Positions 5,884 to 5,904 of a stretch of 5,904 bases of DNA are shown here, piece by piece; the first letter of the stretch is position 1; each line of letters starts with the position of its first letter. The stretch covers positions 1 through 5,904 of the forward strand of contig QIGJ01000163.1 of assembly GCA_003229995.1 (NCBI GenBank). Reading direction: 5' to 3'. Position numbers and translations under genes: made by a program. The notes below the pieces were generated by a model. That model was given only the letters and a program-made list of their open reading frames with translations, had not been told where the DNA came from and made no database searches. This DNA comes from Gammaproteobacteria bacterium (lineage in GTDB: Bacteria > Pseudomonadota > Gammaproteobacteria > SZUA-152).

Positions 5884-5904
5884 GTTTATTCTGGAAAACA
5901 TCGA

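Larger units (their letters stand above)
5719..5890. repeat. Cluster of inverted repeats: terminator-like palindrome apparently interrupted by a hairpin-rich insert
   Basis: The left arm TTTAATTCCCCGCAGC plus TTGCTGCG (5719-5742) and the right arm CTGCGGGGTAGTTTATT (5874-5890) belong together: CCCCGCAG at 5726-5733 is the exact inverse of CTGCGGGG at 5874-5881. Removing 5743-5878 would restore a 9-base stem with a TT loop flanked by T- and A-rich arms, a typical bidirectional terminator shape. CTGCG occurs at both junctions (5738-5742 and 5874-5878) like a 5-base target duplication. The intervening bases hold three more palindromes and no coding sequence, and no terminal inverted repeats are seen at the insert ends. 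The insertion history is inference; the palindromes are seen directly. Confidence 0.55.

Overview
The window looks like chromosomal DNA of a gammaproteobacterium. The grounds are the coupled thiL-pgpA pair, the proteobacterial type of secreted small proteins, and moderate GC (roughly 55-60% in the conserved genes by hand count on sample lines). The species cannot be named from this sequence. There are no rRNA or tRNA genes, no transposase and no CRISPR array. Positions 1-181, downstream of the first gene, hold nothing I can support.

Region 1 (182-2900) is a complete AmmeMemoRadiSam set, split into two divergent units. The radical SAM protein AmrS is on the minus strand. The MEMO1-like protein AmrB and the AMMECR1-like protein AmrA are on the plus strand and overlap by 23 bases. 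The three families co-occur widely in bacteria and archaea, and their joint biochemical role is not settled, so this is the least understood system in the window. The 222-base spacer between the divergent starts must carry both promoters, but no strong consensus promoter is visible in it.

Region 2 (2901-3658) is a looser stretch: a G-rich non-coding spacer, a small AT-rich gene for an exported DUF2845-like protein, and an open frame on the other strand that reads like a decayed gene. It has the look of accessory DNA between two conserved blocks.

Region 3 (5611 down to 3659, minus strand) is a tightly packed operon. Its order is a 27-codon hydrophobic leader ORF (not previously called), thiL (thiamine-phosphate kinase), pgpA (phosphatidylglycerophosphatase A) and a small exported protein of unknown function. 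The leader stop overlaps the thiL start as ATGA, and thiL overlaps pgpA the same way. pgpA is followed after two bases by the exported protein. The leader has a strong ribosome binding site and thiL does not, so thiL translation may depend on the leader.

Region 4 (5612-5904) lies upstream of thiL, where nusB is often found. It holds instead a candidate promoter and a compact cluster of inverted repeats. The cluster reads as one terminator-like palindrome interrupted by about 136 bases that contain further hairpins, with a 5-base direct repeat at the junctions.
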